Of a stretch of DNA of 64,000 nucleotides, positions 11,581 to 24,300 are shown piece by piece. Position 1 is the first letter of the stretch, and each line of letters starts with the position of its first letter. The position numbers were made by a program, and so were the translations under genes. The stretch lies in contig OX235271.1 of assembly GCA_944472155.2 (NCBI GenBank), positions 104,421,256 through 104,485,255 on the forward strand. The letters are read 5' to 3'. The notes beneath the pieces are model-generated. The model was given only the letters and a program-made list of their open reading frames with translations. It did not search any database and was not told where the DNA came from. Origin of the DNA: Trichobilharzia szidati (taxonomy: Eukaryota; Platyhelminthes; Trematoda; Strigeidida; Schistosomatidae).

Positions 11581-14500
11581 CGCCTTAAGACTCATTTTCT
11601 TTTTGAGTCATTAACTGGTGTATCAAAATCTGTCATTTAGATGTCTGCGTCATTTTAACTTTCCTACCCTTTATTCATTTAACAAGCATTTCTTTCCTCG
11701 CCCTAAATATATCTGATATGCTTTTCACGACTTTTAGACATAATTCATTGGGTGGTGCTTACCTGCGCACCAGTTACATTCACCTGATTATCTAAAGCCA
11801 ATAAGTTAGCATTAAGAAATCTGAAATTTAAGCAGCATTATTCGTGGATTTTTATTGTGGGCGTATACTTCGTTGTATCCAGTAATTACATAGGAGTATT
11901 GTCGTGTGCATAATTCACATACAGTTGGAGTCTTGCATTTTGAAATGAATACTTATGGCCTTTGTCTCTTGTTCATAGAATTAGGGTTAACATTTCTTGT
12001 GTACTGTAAGCAGTACCGCTGCATGTTGAGAAACTAGGTCGTTCAGCCATTTCGATTTGTTTATCTTCATCAGTGTACGGTATTTTGTGATTCATTTTCG
12101 GTTTACTTGTATTTTCTCTTTCTTTCTAGACACCTTACAAAAACGATGTCTGCATGTGTATCTCTACGGCGTTGATGTCCACCTATATAATCGCACTTCT
12201 GTTTACAACATGTTAAGTAATATTTTCAAGCCGGATTATAATGAATCATCCGAGTTATGTCGCCCACCAAGTGCAACTGGCACTTCTAAGGAAACGTCTA
12301 AACTCATCACTTCTCAGAAACAGATCAGTCATCAAGTGGAAATTCCAAGTGACCAAGAAATGAGGTAAGCACCACCACTACCCAACGTTTTTCCACTTCA
12401 TTTGTTTAATTGTTTTGCTTCAATAAAGTCTAAATGAACGCCTTGAAAATTTCTGGTTAAAATAAGTGATGACTTACACATCTGGTTTCTCTCCCTCTTA
12501 CTGGGAATTGAAGAGCTATTTGCTCCCTCATACTTTTATTTTTAATATGAATTAACTTCCAAAACCAAATTTTCACCAGGTTTGTCGTAATTTTCTCGCT
12601 GGCTCACATGTATGCGAGGATTGTGCCAACTTGATTTTTGTACTTCCTACTCATTGTTATCTTCTGTTTTCACGAAAACGAGTCACTTGTTAGATGACAT
12701 GGGACTCATTCATTAGCCTTGGGGAAACCATAAACCTTACAACGCCAGTAGTTCAATTCCTCTAAATCAAAATGCATACTTAAGTGCTAATCAGTGTATA
12801 AGACTACACCAACATACTTGGTGTAGTAGTAGTAGTGGTATTTCTCTCTCCTTTTTCTATATCGATCTCTGTATAAATTCTAATTCTTATTGGCTGATTA
12901 GCCGCATCATCTTGGAAAGGATCAAACAAGCTCTGGATGAAAAACTTCGACCGGAACAAGCTGGATTCAGGAGAAACAAGTCATGTATCGATCAAATCGC
13001 CACACTACGGATCATCATTGAACAAAGTTTGGAATGGCAGTCACCTCTCTATCTCAACTTCATCGACTTTGAAAAGGCCTTCGACAGCGTCGATCGAGAG
13101 GTGATTTGGCAACTACTTCGCTACTACGGGGTGCCACCGACAATAATACATCTCATCCAACAGTTGTATGACAACGCTGCATGCCAAGTAATCCACAACG
13201 GGAAGCTCACGGAATCCTTCGAAGTGAAGACAGGAGTAAGACAGGGTTGCCTACTATCGCCAATGATCTTCCTGATTGCGGTAGATTGGATAATGCGACA
13301 AACAGCGGGCAATGAGGAAACAGGCATAACATGGACTCACACAAAGAACTTGGAGGATCTGGACTTCGCCGATGATATATGCCTGATTTCCCACAAACTG
13401 GAAGATATGCAAGTGAAAAGTAACAAGTTGGCAGAAGAAGCATCAAAGATAGGACTCCAGGTGAACATAGAGAAAACGGAGGTGATGAAGATCCCTGGCC
13501 AACACCAACAACAACAGACAGCAATCAGCATAAATGGAAAGAACCTGAAAGAAACTACCTCCTTTACCTACTTGGGAAGCATTGTTTCAACTACAGGCGG
13601 AACTGACGAGGATATCAAAGCAAGGATCGGGAAAGCAAGGCAAGCTTTCATTACTCTCAAGTCTGTGTGGAGATCAACATCATTCAGCGTCAAAAATAAA
13701 ATCGGGATTTTCAACTCCAATGTGAAGTCAGTACTACTATACGGATCAGAGACTTGGCGTGTCACAAAGAGCAACTCAAACAAGCTACAGACCTTCATTA
13801 ACAGATGTCTTCGCTCAATACTCAAGATCGGATGGCCGGAAAAAATCAGCAACAGAGATCTCTGGGAGCGAACCAACCAGGAACCGATTGTGAAACAAAT
13901 AGGCAGGAAGAAATGGAGATGGATTGGCCACACTCTGAGGAAACCAGCAAGTGACATCACTAGACAAGCCCTCGAGTGGAACCCGAAAGGGAAGCGACGA
14001 GTTGGTCGTCCAAGGGTGACCTGGAGGAGATCATGTGAAGAGGAGATGAAAGCATGTGGGCAGACCTGGAGCCAAGTGAAAACTCTAGCAGAGAACCGAA
14101 CGCAATGGAGACGCATGGCTGAAGCCCTATGTTCCTCTAGGAACTAAAGGAAATAATAATAATAATAAATTGGCTGATTGATTGGAGTAGGAGCGTAAGA
14201 TCAATACCTTTGAAGACTCGAAACTTGCTAATCTTATATGTACTATAAAAGAAGTTTTACCAATATATTCTGTCAAGATAGTTTTGATGAGGTTCCTGAT
14301 CATCCATCGCAAACAATACTGTTATGAAAGTTGTAATTCAAAGTGTTGACCACATAATAAGGGTCATAATATTCGCTTAGTATGAGCAAACGTTCCAAAT
14401 TTGTTACTACAGATCATATTCACTTGAATTACCTGGTTAGTGATGACTAGCTTCTCGGGCGTGTCTTCACTTGATAAACTGTTCTACAGACTAGGTTATG

Positions 14501-17500
14501 AAACGCTATAACTATGAAGCTATCTTAGTGCAGTTTCTTTATTGTACTGGATGATGTTCCAGTAATACGATTTTTATTACTTTCGGTTGTTTTATTCACA
14601 AGGCAGCCTAATATTTTCTCCTTTACGCAGCATTTATCTTTGAGTAAATTAATTTTTCTTGTTTCAGTGGTACTGCTTCCAGTTCGGGTATTTTAGACGC
14701 GTTTTGGAGACACGCTCACAAACTGATGCCTGCCATTAAATTTGATTTTGAGTTAGTAAGTTCATGACTTATGACTTGTGTTTTTAGTCAGTTTTCTTTG
14801 TTATATCGAGACTCATTTCGCCTACAGTAGAATTAGAAAAAGGATCGCTACTGCCAGTCGTATGGTTATTATTCAAATAAGTAGAAACTCACTAGCTCTT
14901 CATTTTATTGCTGTAAGTCAGGTATCCACCTCTGTCTTCATCTATTTTTGGATACTAATCAATAGAACATCCTACTAGTCTCTCATTCTTATATCTAAGA
15001 AAATGTACTAACCCTAGCATACTTAAACGAAAACTTCAAAATATTCAGTCAGACAAATAATACCCCAAATTTTCTACGAGGCTTTGTGAAAATATGTGCA
15101 TGTGTTGTCGTAATAATGTGAAAACAAACCATCTCATATGGTGTAATATGGTAATATTCGCACTTTTTGATTAGTTTTTTCTTATAATCCTGCATTGCGT
15201 TCGCAGTTTTCGTAAAACAGCTTTTTTGGTGATCACTTGTTTCTGCTTACAAATGCATGTCTTCCATCAAGAAGTCTGCATTTGTTTAGACGCTCCAGAC
15301 CAAACGTTTAAGTCTTTATGAATTATTACCGTGCCTTTTTGTTTCAACCTTGTAGTTTTCTTTCAGTCTAGTCCCACTTGAACAAATTTAGGACAATCAA
15401 CTGAGCATTCTACCTATTCTTTTAAGTTACTAGATCGGTTGGTGACCAGTGACTAGACTGGAGCTTTATGAGGAGTACTTGAATAATTACTGATTTCCTT
15501 GTCATTTCCGTAATTCATTACATTCGCTCAGAATGATATCCTTCTTTAAGATTCTGAGCCGTGTTGCAAAATCCTAAATAGAGCGTACTAAACAACTTAT
15601 CTCAAAGTAGAGAACGGAAGCCAGTACCTGTATGAAGTTTTCAAAGAACTTACTATTATATGCAGGATTACTTCGATTAACTATATGCATCAGATGTAAT
15701 CAAAAACAAGAGTAATATTTTTGACAACTGTCAAGAATTTTTATAATGGATCAATCAAATCTTCATATTTCTGAGAATCCAGAGGACTATATTTACAATT
15801 TGTCGAACGTGTGTCGAAGTAAACTTAAGACAGAAGCACTCTTACTTTCAGGCTTTATATTCTGATAAATTATGCGTCGGTGGCATAGCGGTTAGGACGC
15901 TCGCCGACCATGAACATGGTCCGGGGTCCGATCCCCGGCCGACGCACTCCTTTACCTCGCTAAGCCAGAAATAATGCTGGTAAAGGGGAAAGGTTGGGCA
16001 TGAGGCTAGCAACCTCATCCTGTAAAAATAAACACTGCTAAAGAAACTTCAAGCTACTGGCTTGAAGCCCTATGTTCCACTGGGAACGTGAAGGAATAAA
16101 ACATGTCAGGGTCTATAGAGAAACCGCACTTGAAAGTCTATATAATCAGTTAATCGAGTGAAAACCAATTAATGAAAAGAAATACTAGTCCGGCTTAAAC
16201 TCAAACTAGTAAATATTATAAACTAGTATATACTGTCACCGATCGCACCATCCAATATCTTATCTAAAGAACATCGAATGGCACTAACAATTTAATGAGT
16301 AATGAGGCAGTCATGATGCTACGACCAGGTAAATGTTGCTGCGTAGCTTTAATGAATAGGGATGGATATATACATAAAGTCAAATCAGTTCTAGATGATT
16401 CATCGCGACTTCTGGTAGGCACTAAGAAACAGGTTACAAGGAAAATATGCGGACTTTAAAAAAATTAGTTGACAATTCAACCTATAATAAACTGAAACCA
16501 CGAGGTTCTCATCTACGGTTTGTTTTATCCGGTAAAGGTACATAAGTCCAAAGTTCTAACGAGACCTATATTGTTTATGGTAATCTTGCCGATTAAAAAC
16601 TTGCTCGTAATTTAGCTAAACAGCTAGAACTGATTCGTCGGAATTTGGCTTTGAATTTTCTCAAAAGTTAGAAAATCCAAATGTTTCTGAAAACATGGTG
16701 TCGTTCAGTGTATCTTATTTGCAAATATCCTTCCGGAAAAAATTATAGATATTGTGTGTCACTATACCAATCCACTTCCTTTACCCAAAAAGAGCTCAGA
16801 CACCTGTGAACTCACAGTTCAAGTTCAGCAAAGTTATGCATCGTCAGACTAACAGAGTTGCAATGAGCAGTTCACCAAGTCTCATCTTAGCAGATATTTT
16901 ATGGAGTGCCTTGAACAGGCTACCCAATTTGTTGTTCTTACTTTATTCAAGTTTATCAGTGGGAAAAACTGTATAGTCCCACTTGGGTTAATGTCATTCA
17001 TCATTAAATGTGTCAATTCATTACACTCAACATTTGTTAACTAAATTAGTTTATGGAGTTTTAAAAATCACTCGACCCCTATTTAATCAGCCAGTGGCAG
17101 TAAGTATATTAGTGATGCTTTTATCCTGATTTTGCAATGACTTGTCCTTTATGTTTATCTTTATTTCAGACTAAAATATGTGCTGGCAATCATCTACTAC
17201 CCAGAGCTTGCCTTCTCACTTGCAGCCGAATTTATGGCTCTTACAGTACTGGTGATGCTTCCTCTCAATGGGATAAGTATCAACACCAAGTCAAATCACG
17301 CTTTGTCAATATGATGGGCTCGCTTGTCGTAGTATCTAAATACTCAGGTCAGCATGCAGTCGAAGAGTGAGTTCTGAGAAATACCCCGTTTTTTCTGCTG
17401 TATCAGTTATCGATTGTCGCACCTTATTGTTAATGCCATTTTTACTATTGCAATGATAGTGTATTTCTCTGTACTTACAAATTCTGTTTTGACTCAATGG

Positions 17501-18335
17501 TAAAATGTAGTGCTCTCGGGGGAATTATATTCTATGTAGTTTGAAATCATATAAATTCTCAGTAGCAAAGATCCTGAAATGTAATAAATACAATGAAAAG
17601 TTGATCAGAACGGGAGTCAGATAATTACTAGTCAAAACACACGCTCTCTACTATAACAGTTCAAATGGCAATGTTTCTTTTAAAACTTCCCACATCATGA
17701 GTAAAACGCCCACTCTTTTATGAATCCATCAAGGTATAATAAGAAGCATTCTACTTATTATTGTTGTGTTTTTATCTAGGTACATGCCTTACATTCACAT
17801 GTACCTTTTCGCTATGTTTAACTGCACATTTATAATGTATGTCCAAGGCACCGAAGCTCGTTTCCCAGGAAGATATATCACTCATTAGGTGACAGCCTTC
17901 ATCCTATCTGAATACGTTTAGAATTACGTTGGGTGGTGCAGTTACTGGGTGCTTGCGGGTCAGCGGAGATAGCGATTATCAAAGGGTCTCGGGACGTCCA
18001 GAGGTTAGGTTCTGGAGTTATGCAGCGTGACTGCAGTTAATTGAACTTTTAAGGCCTAACTAACATCATGAGTACAATAACATGGAGAGCTGGTTTGTCT
18101 TTCGATACAATTTGGAATCCCATTCATCACATGGTCAAGGAAATGGTTCCATGGGTTCCTAACTACTTCTAACTGTACTCCTATCAGTCTTGTGAATGTA
18201 TTTTGTAATTGAACAGTCTGAAGTCCATATCAGCAAACTATGGAGCGCGATTTCAGTGGTGTGCATTTTACCGCACAGTTAAAGCATAACTTACAAACGG
18301 ATATTTCTGAATAACCTTATTACAATAGAACTTTG

Positions 18336-18368
<33 letters not shown>

Positions 18369-21300
18369 ATATATATATAATATTGACTTACCGTGGTTTT
18401 GTAACAGTGTACTATTTTAATTAACCTTTCTTGTTACTACCTAAAAGTGTATTGTCAATGAGTTTCGATATAATATGCTGATGACAATTGCTTTCTGTAA
18501 GTATTCGAGATTAGGCGAAAGATAGTTTGCTTGCCGGAAATTCGCTTAATACAAAAATCAACAAAGTATAGTTTAGTTGTGTTTCGTAGCTATGCTTGAC
18601 GTATAAATTGAGATTGGTTGCGATAGTAGAAATAGTGGATATAATTGTTTTGATTTGAACGCCCTTTTATTAGCATTTTTCTACTGTAATATCACCTTAC
18701 TTATACTGTTTATAATAATTTAGCATCTCAGATTATTTTTCTGTAAGTACATTGAATTAACAATATTGTTTTGTAACCCAATCCTTTTATTTTCGAATAC
18801 ACATAGGCCACCAAAAAGCTGGGACAAAGCATTTCATGTATTTCATTTTGGAGAAGGCATGATTAACTACATACTAGACGAACCAGGTAAGCAAGGATTC
18901 TTTTGAATAACTAGGAATGCAGTTTATTGTTGCTTGACTTTTTTTATCAATCTGATGTTTGGATATCTCACACTTTATTATTAATTTCGTCTCTGGAGCT
19001 GAAGGACATCTTCCTGTATGTTTGTTGAAGCTTAATTGACCCGGACAGATTTATCATGTACGAGGCCAAGAGCCACACTTATCCTATGAGGGCTGGCGAT
19101 ACTACCCAGTTGCCAAAGCTGAAGTAAGGGGAGCGGGACTCAGACCCATGACCCATCGGTTGAAAACCGAATGCTTAAACCATTGAGTTACATCATCACT
19201 CTTTCTTATACGTAGAACTTGTAATAACTTTAACCAAGTGATTGGATCATAAAACTATAATACTCATGACGGTACAGATCCAGTGGATTAATATGATTTT
19301 ATTCTTTTATATGACATTGAGGGTTATCTTCATTGTAGTTATTTGTGGACTGACTATATCAGTCTCACATAATTTTATCTTCAAATCAGTTCGCATCATA
19401 GATTTCTATCAGCTAGCAAATCGTTTCAAGATGAGAGAACATCACATATACCTTTTTCGTTTTAATTCTAGACTCCTCGACCATCCCATACAAGATGGCT
19501 CCCAGTTTTTGTGTGAAATACTTAGACTTTTAGGTTGTATGGGTTGTATATTTGTAGAGTGATCTTTCAACTAGAGGTTGATTTGTAATTACATAAAATT
19601 GTTGGACCCAGGAACGTTTGTATGCCTGTCTACATGGAATCAAATGTAATGATTTTCAAGTTGAATTTTTCACTGAAATTAATAGGCATCATATAAGCTG
19701 CATTGGCTTACAAATTAAGTATGTAGTGAATTCTGTTATGTTTTTCCCTACATATTGTGATGGAGTGTATTAAACTGTTTATTGTTCGCTTCACTATATG
19801 TGTTTTTTTTGGATCAGACATCTCTTTACAAAGTGATGATAAGCAAAAATAAGTATTCGATTGTTTTTCCTTTCTTTTCTGAGATCTAAGATCATTTAGC
19901 TAATACATTCTATCTACTGTCACTTAAAAAGAAGTGTGGTTGCTTAAATGTCATATAATTCTCTACTATTTTGGCGTGATTATGAGTCATTCCTTCTTCT
20001 CTTGCATCCTATGTTTGTAGTAAAAGTACTTGATTGCTAATTCAGCTTGTGGTTCAGTTATTCTTCGGTATTTTCAAAAAGTGCGTCGGTGGTATAGCGG
20101 TTAGGACGCTCGCCGACCATGCACATGGTCCGGGGTTCGATCCCCAGCCGGCGCACTCCTTTACCTCGCTGAGCCAGTAATAATTCTGGTAAAGAGGAAA
20201 GGTTGGGCATGAGGCTAGCAACCCCATCCTGTAAAAGAAAACACTGCTACAGAAACTTCAAGCCCTTGAAGCTTGAAGCCCTATGTTCCACCGGGGAACG
20301 TGAAGGAAAGAAAAAAATTTCAAAAAGTTAACTAAACAGTAGTCTGTTGGATTGAAGTTATTTTGATCACAATGTTATCTTTGTCAAAACAAAATAAATA
20401 TTATTCCAGTCTTACTTTTAAACTAGAATATCTTGGATAGTTCTCTCCCTTGGCCTCATCTAGTAGCCCATTATATAGCTCCACTTATTACACATGAATT
20501 CTATTGAAATTGTTTTCCCACCCTCTCCCCCACAGGTATTGCAACTTCAGAGTGTGAGAAATTAGAATTGCCTACAAATGATACGACTGTTCTGCGAACA
20601 TGGCCTAAATGGGAATTACGTGTTGATGTAAATAAAGTGTGTCAACTTAACTATGGGCCATGGGCTGATCGCCAACGGTGAGTGTGTCTTCGTTTGCTAT
20701 TTGTCTTTGTGACAGTTTTATGCTCAAACAGAGTTTTGTTGACATTTTAATTGCCATTCGAAGTTGAGATAAATATGTAAATACTGTTCACTTATTTGTT
20801 ATGTGCATTTAGCATAAAATTTCGAAAATGATATGCAAAAGATGACCTGTTTTCGAAAAAACCGTTTTGTGAAACATTTTCATCTCAAATGCCATTTTAT
20901 GTTATTGTTGTTATAACTTGAGATTCTTGTTTTATTGAATGCTTTTTCCAGGCGTTAAGTTCTGAAGTTATCCTAAAGGGATTATGGAAGCACAACTATG
21001 AAATTTAGTCGTATTATCTACGCCATCACGTGTTTATGAATAGAACAGATTTATTGTTTGTTTTTCTCTTGTTATTTATTTCTCTTTTGTTTTCTTTTTT
21101 CTCACATAGGGATATTATCTGGCGATTTTTCTTTCCACCATCATATCAAATAGCCAAACCCAGTGAACCTATTTCTGTAGGTCAGCCTAGGGTTGCTAAG
21201 AAATTCGTTTTTGAGTTAAAAACTTCAACAAATATCGACTTAAATATTTACTTTACACGAAATAATATCGTTGAAGTAAGTTGGAATGGTCGTTTGCTAC

Positions 21301-24300
21301 AATTGTTTTTGGTATATGTTATATGCTCATATATGCAGTTATTGGTCTGTAAATGCAGTTTACAGAGAACCAGGCAGGTTTTAGACCGGGAAGAAGGTGT
21401 GTTGATAATATGTTGACCCTTCAACAGATTCTGGAATATAGGTATACTTACCGGTGTCCAAAAATCATCATGTTTATTGATCTGAAAGCGGCATTCGATT
21501 CCGTCGATCGAGAGGTACTGTGGTGATGTTTAGCTATGAAGGAAATGCTGAGAGGATTACATTGCATTCGTCAAGGCACTCTACCGGAACTCATGCAGCC
21601 ACGTGAGAGCCTACGGAGAGTTGTCATCTGAAGTGATGACAGCCAGTCGCGCCTGTCACGGATGACCGCTGCACCCATTTCCCTTTAATTTCATCATAGA
21701 TGTTCTGATAGATTTAACTCTAACTGACTTCAGAGACTCAGGGAATAATCTCGTTGACTTAGAAAATCTGAAAATTCCCATTCCGTCATGGAAAAGAAAA
21801 GGCGTTCAGCAAAGAGTTACTCTTTTCGGCGATATCATTCTCAAGCTGTACAAACCGCAAATTTATAGTAATTTTTCTTGGCAACAAAAGGAATATTTCC
21901 AAAGATGTGTTAATGCAATTGTTAATTTTTTGACAACAAATTACGTAATTTAGAAGGCGTTAATCGGTTAGAAACTAAAATAAAGTTACAAAAGTAGGTT
22001 GGGTGACGTAATCTAATTGATAGGGTTCAATGAAAAATGAATGAGAGTCAAGTTAATAATCTGAGTAGAATTCACTTGAAAATGAATGAGAGTTAAGTTA
22101 ATAAGCTGAGTAGAATTCACTTAAAAATAAACGAAAATGGAGTTAGCAACAGTCGTCATGAGGGTAGAGATTTAATAGAGGGTGGGGGTAGAAAATTATG
22201 CAATTAAGAAACAGACAAACAAAGAAGAAAGAGGTAAGACAAAATTACGTATTTGGTGTTAAGATAGATCAGGACCATTGTAGATTTAGTGACTGAACAA
22301 ACTTCTTTTGTATGCAGAGTTCAGGATTCAATATGTGAATTGCCATTGCTTCTGCAGTTTGAAGAAGTTTAATTCGTACTCTTTTGGCAAGATTCCCACG
22401 TATTGTGTAGATAACTGAGAAGTTGTTTTGTGGGTTTGCTTGGTGTCCGGATTCGATCAAGTGTTCTAGGATAGAGCTGTGGCGGGGGATCTTCTTTCTC
22501 CTTTATAAAACCATGAAGGTAAGTGTTCGCTGATTCGTTTGGATAGCAAACGCTGGGTACGGCCGACATACCTAGCTCCACATGAGCAGGTGAATTGGTA
22601 GATGCACATTGATGAGGCCCCCAGTGGAAGCTTATCCTTCACGTTCGATTGAATCATTGGTTTCGTAGAGAAAGTTAGTCTGAGTTCAGCTGCGAAGAAG
22701 GTTTTCTTCAGTGAACGGCACAGGCGGTTTCTCAGTATTTCTGCTGAAGAATCTCCGTTAAATTGTAGATTCAAATAGAGAAGTTTCTTGGGAGCAGTAA
22801 GCATGGACGGTTTTTGTGTTTTGGGCTTCATAGCTTTTGTGATGAAACGTTCCGGGTAACCGTTTTCAAGGAGGATTCTTTTCAGGGTCTTCAGCTCCTC
22901 TTCTATAGTTTCCGGACTGCAAATGTTGTGGATTCTGTGAGTCAGTGAGAGGATTAGATTTCGTTTTGTATATAGAGGCACCCAACTGTGAAAGCTGATG
23001 AGTTGTCCATTCCATGTCGGTTTTCTGTGAATGGATCTTTTGAGTGTCCCATCTTGTTCGCGTCTTGCTAGTTGCACGTCCAGAAAAGATATTGTTGCGT
23101 TGGACTCCTTCTCTAGTGTGAACTGGATTGCTGGATGGCAACTGTTGAAGAAGTCCAATATGTTCTCCAAATTTTCCTCATTATTGGCGATAATAAAAGT
23201 ATCGTCCACGTATCTCTTGTAGAACCCGAAGTTATCTATTATCTTCTTTAGGTGTGTATTTTCTAGTTTTGACATGAAAATATCTGCAAGCAGCGGGCCG
23301 AGTGGTGAGCCCATAGCTATACCATCTTTTTGTCTATATATTTCATTATTGAAAGTGAATTGGACGTTTAGAGTACATCTTAATAGGAGTTCCTTCAAAT
23401 AGTCAGTGGGTATACCAATGTTCATCTCCTTTGAATCAATATATTCACATATATAGCATATTGTTTCGGTTAGTGGAACGTTTGTAAACAGTGATACCAC
23501 ATCTAGTGAGAACATGGTTTGATTGGAAACGCTGACGTTTTCAATGGAATTGACAAAATCGAAGGAGTCTCGAAGTGAGTGGCGGGAGATTTGCTTTCTG
23601 ACTGGTTCTAGTATGTCTACTAGCCATTGTGCGGTACTGTGATAAGGTGAATTAGTCATATCGAGAATGGGTCGGAGAGGTACGTTTTTCTTGTGCACTT
23701 TTGGTAGTCCATATAGCCGGGGTATATTTGAGCCCGACGGTTTCAACGATTCGAAGGTTTCAAGATCGATGAATGATTCAGTCTTTAGTGTTCGGAGAAG
23801 GTTCGTTAGTTTTTGTTCAGTTTGTTCCGTCATGTTCTTTTCGTTTGCTGGTTTTATGAATTTAGATTCGTCGGATAGGATGGTCAGCATTTTACTTACG
23901 TAGTCTTCACGATTCATGACTACGATTCCCCCACCTTTATCCGGGCGTAACAGAATAATCTCTTTGTTGTTTATTAATTCCTTGAGCTCTTTATAGTGTT
24001 TTTTGGTCAGTATTGACTTTCCATTTGGTTTGGTATTCATAAATTTATGGCAGCTGTCGAGGACTAACGACCTGAACTGTTGCAGGTTCTCTTCGGAAGT
24101 TGGTGATAGATCATATGTTTGGTTTATCAAGTTTTCGAACTGAACTTGGGTTTGAAGTTTTTGGATTTTTGATGGTTTTGTGCAGAACTTTGGACCGAGG
24201 GACAGTGCTTCTAGTTGAAGTTCTGACAGCTCAATGTTTGAGAGGTTAAATACGTATTTTTCTGGATTGCTTGGGAATGGACGTTCAGGGTCGCTCGTCG

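Noticed and set aside
13207..14116. Minus-strand frames opposite the RTE-like RT (105 and 182 codons)
   Set aside because: Shadows of the RT coding strand.
15874..15946. Functional tRNA gene
   Set aside because: The tRNA-like sequence is the head of a SINE repeated many times with the same body and tail; not a stand-alone tRNA.
18336..18381. Intrinsic terminator or structured RNA
   Set aside because: A self-complementary AT microsatellite; no evidence of function.
22036..22125. CRISPR-like array
   Set aside because: Only two contiguous 45-bp units without spacers, inside a retroelement 3' region of an animal genome.
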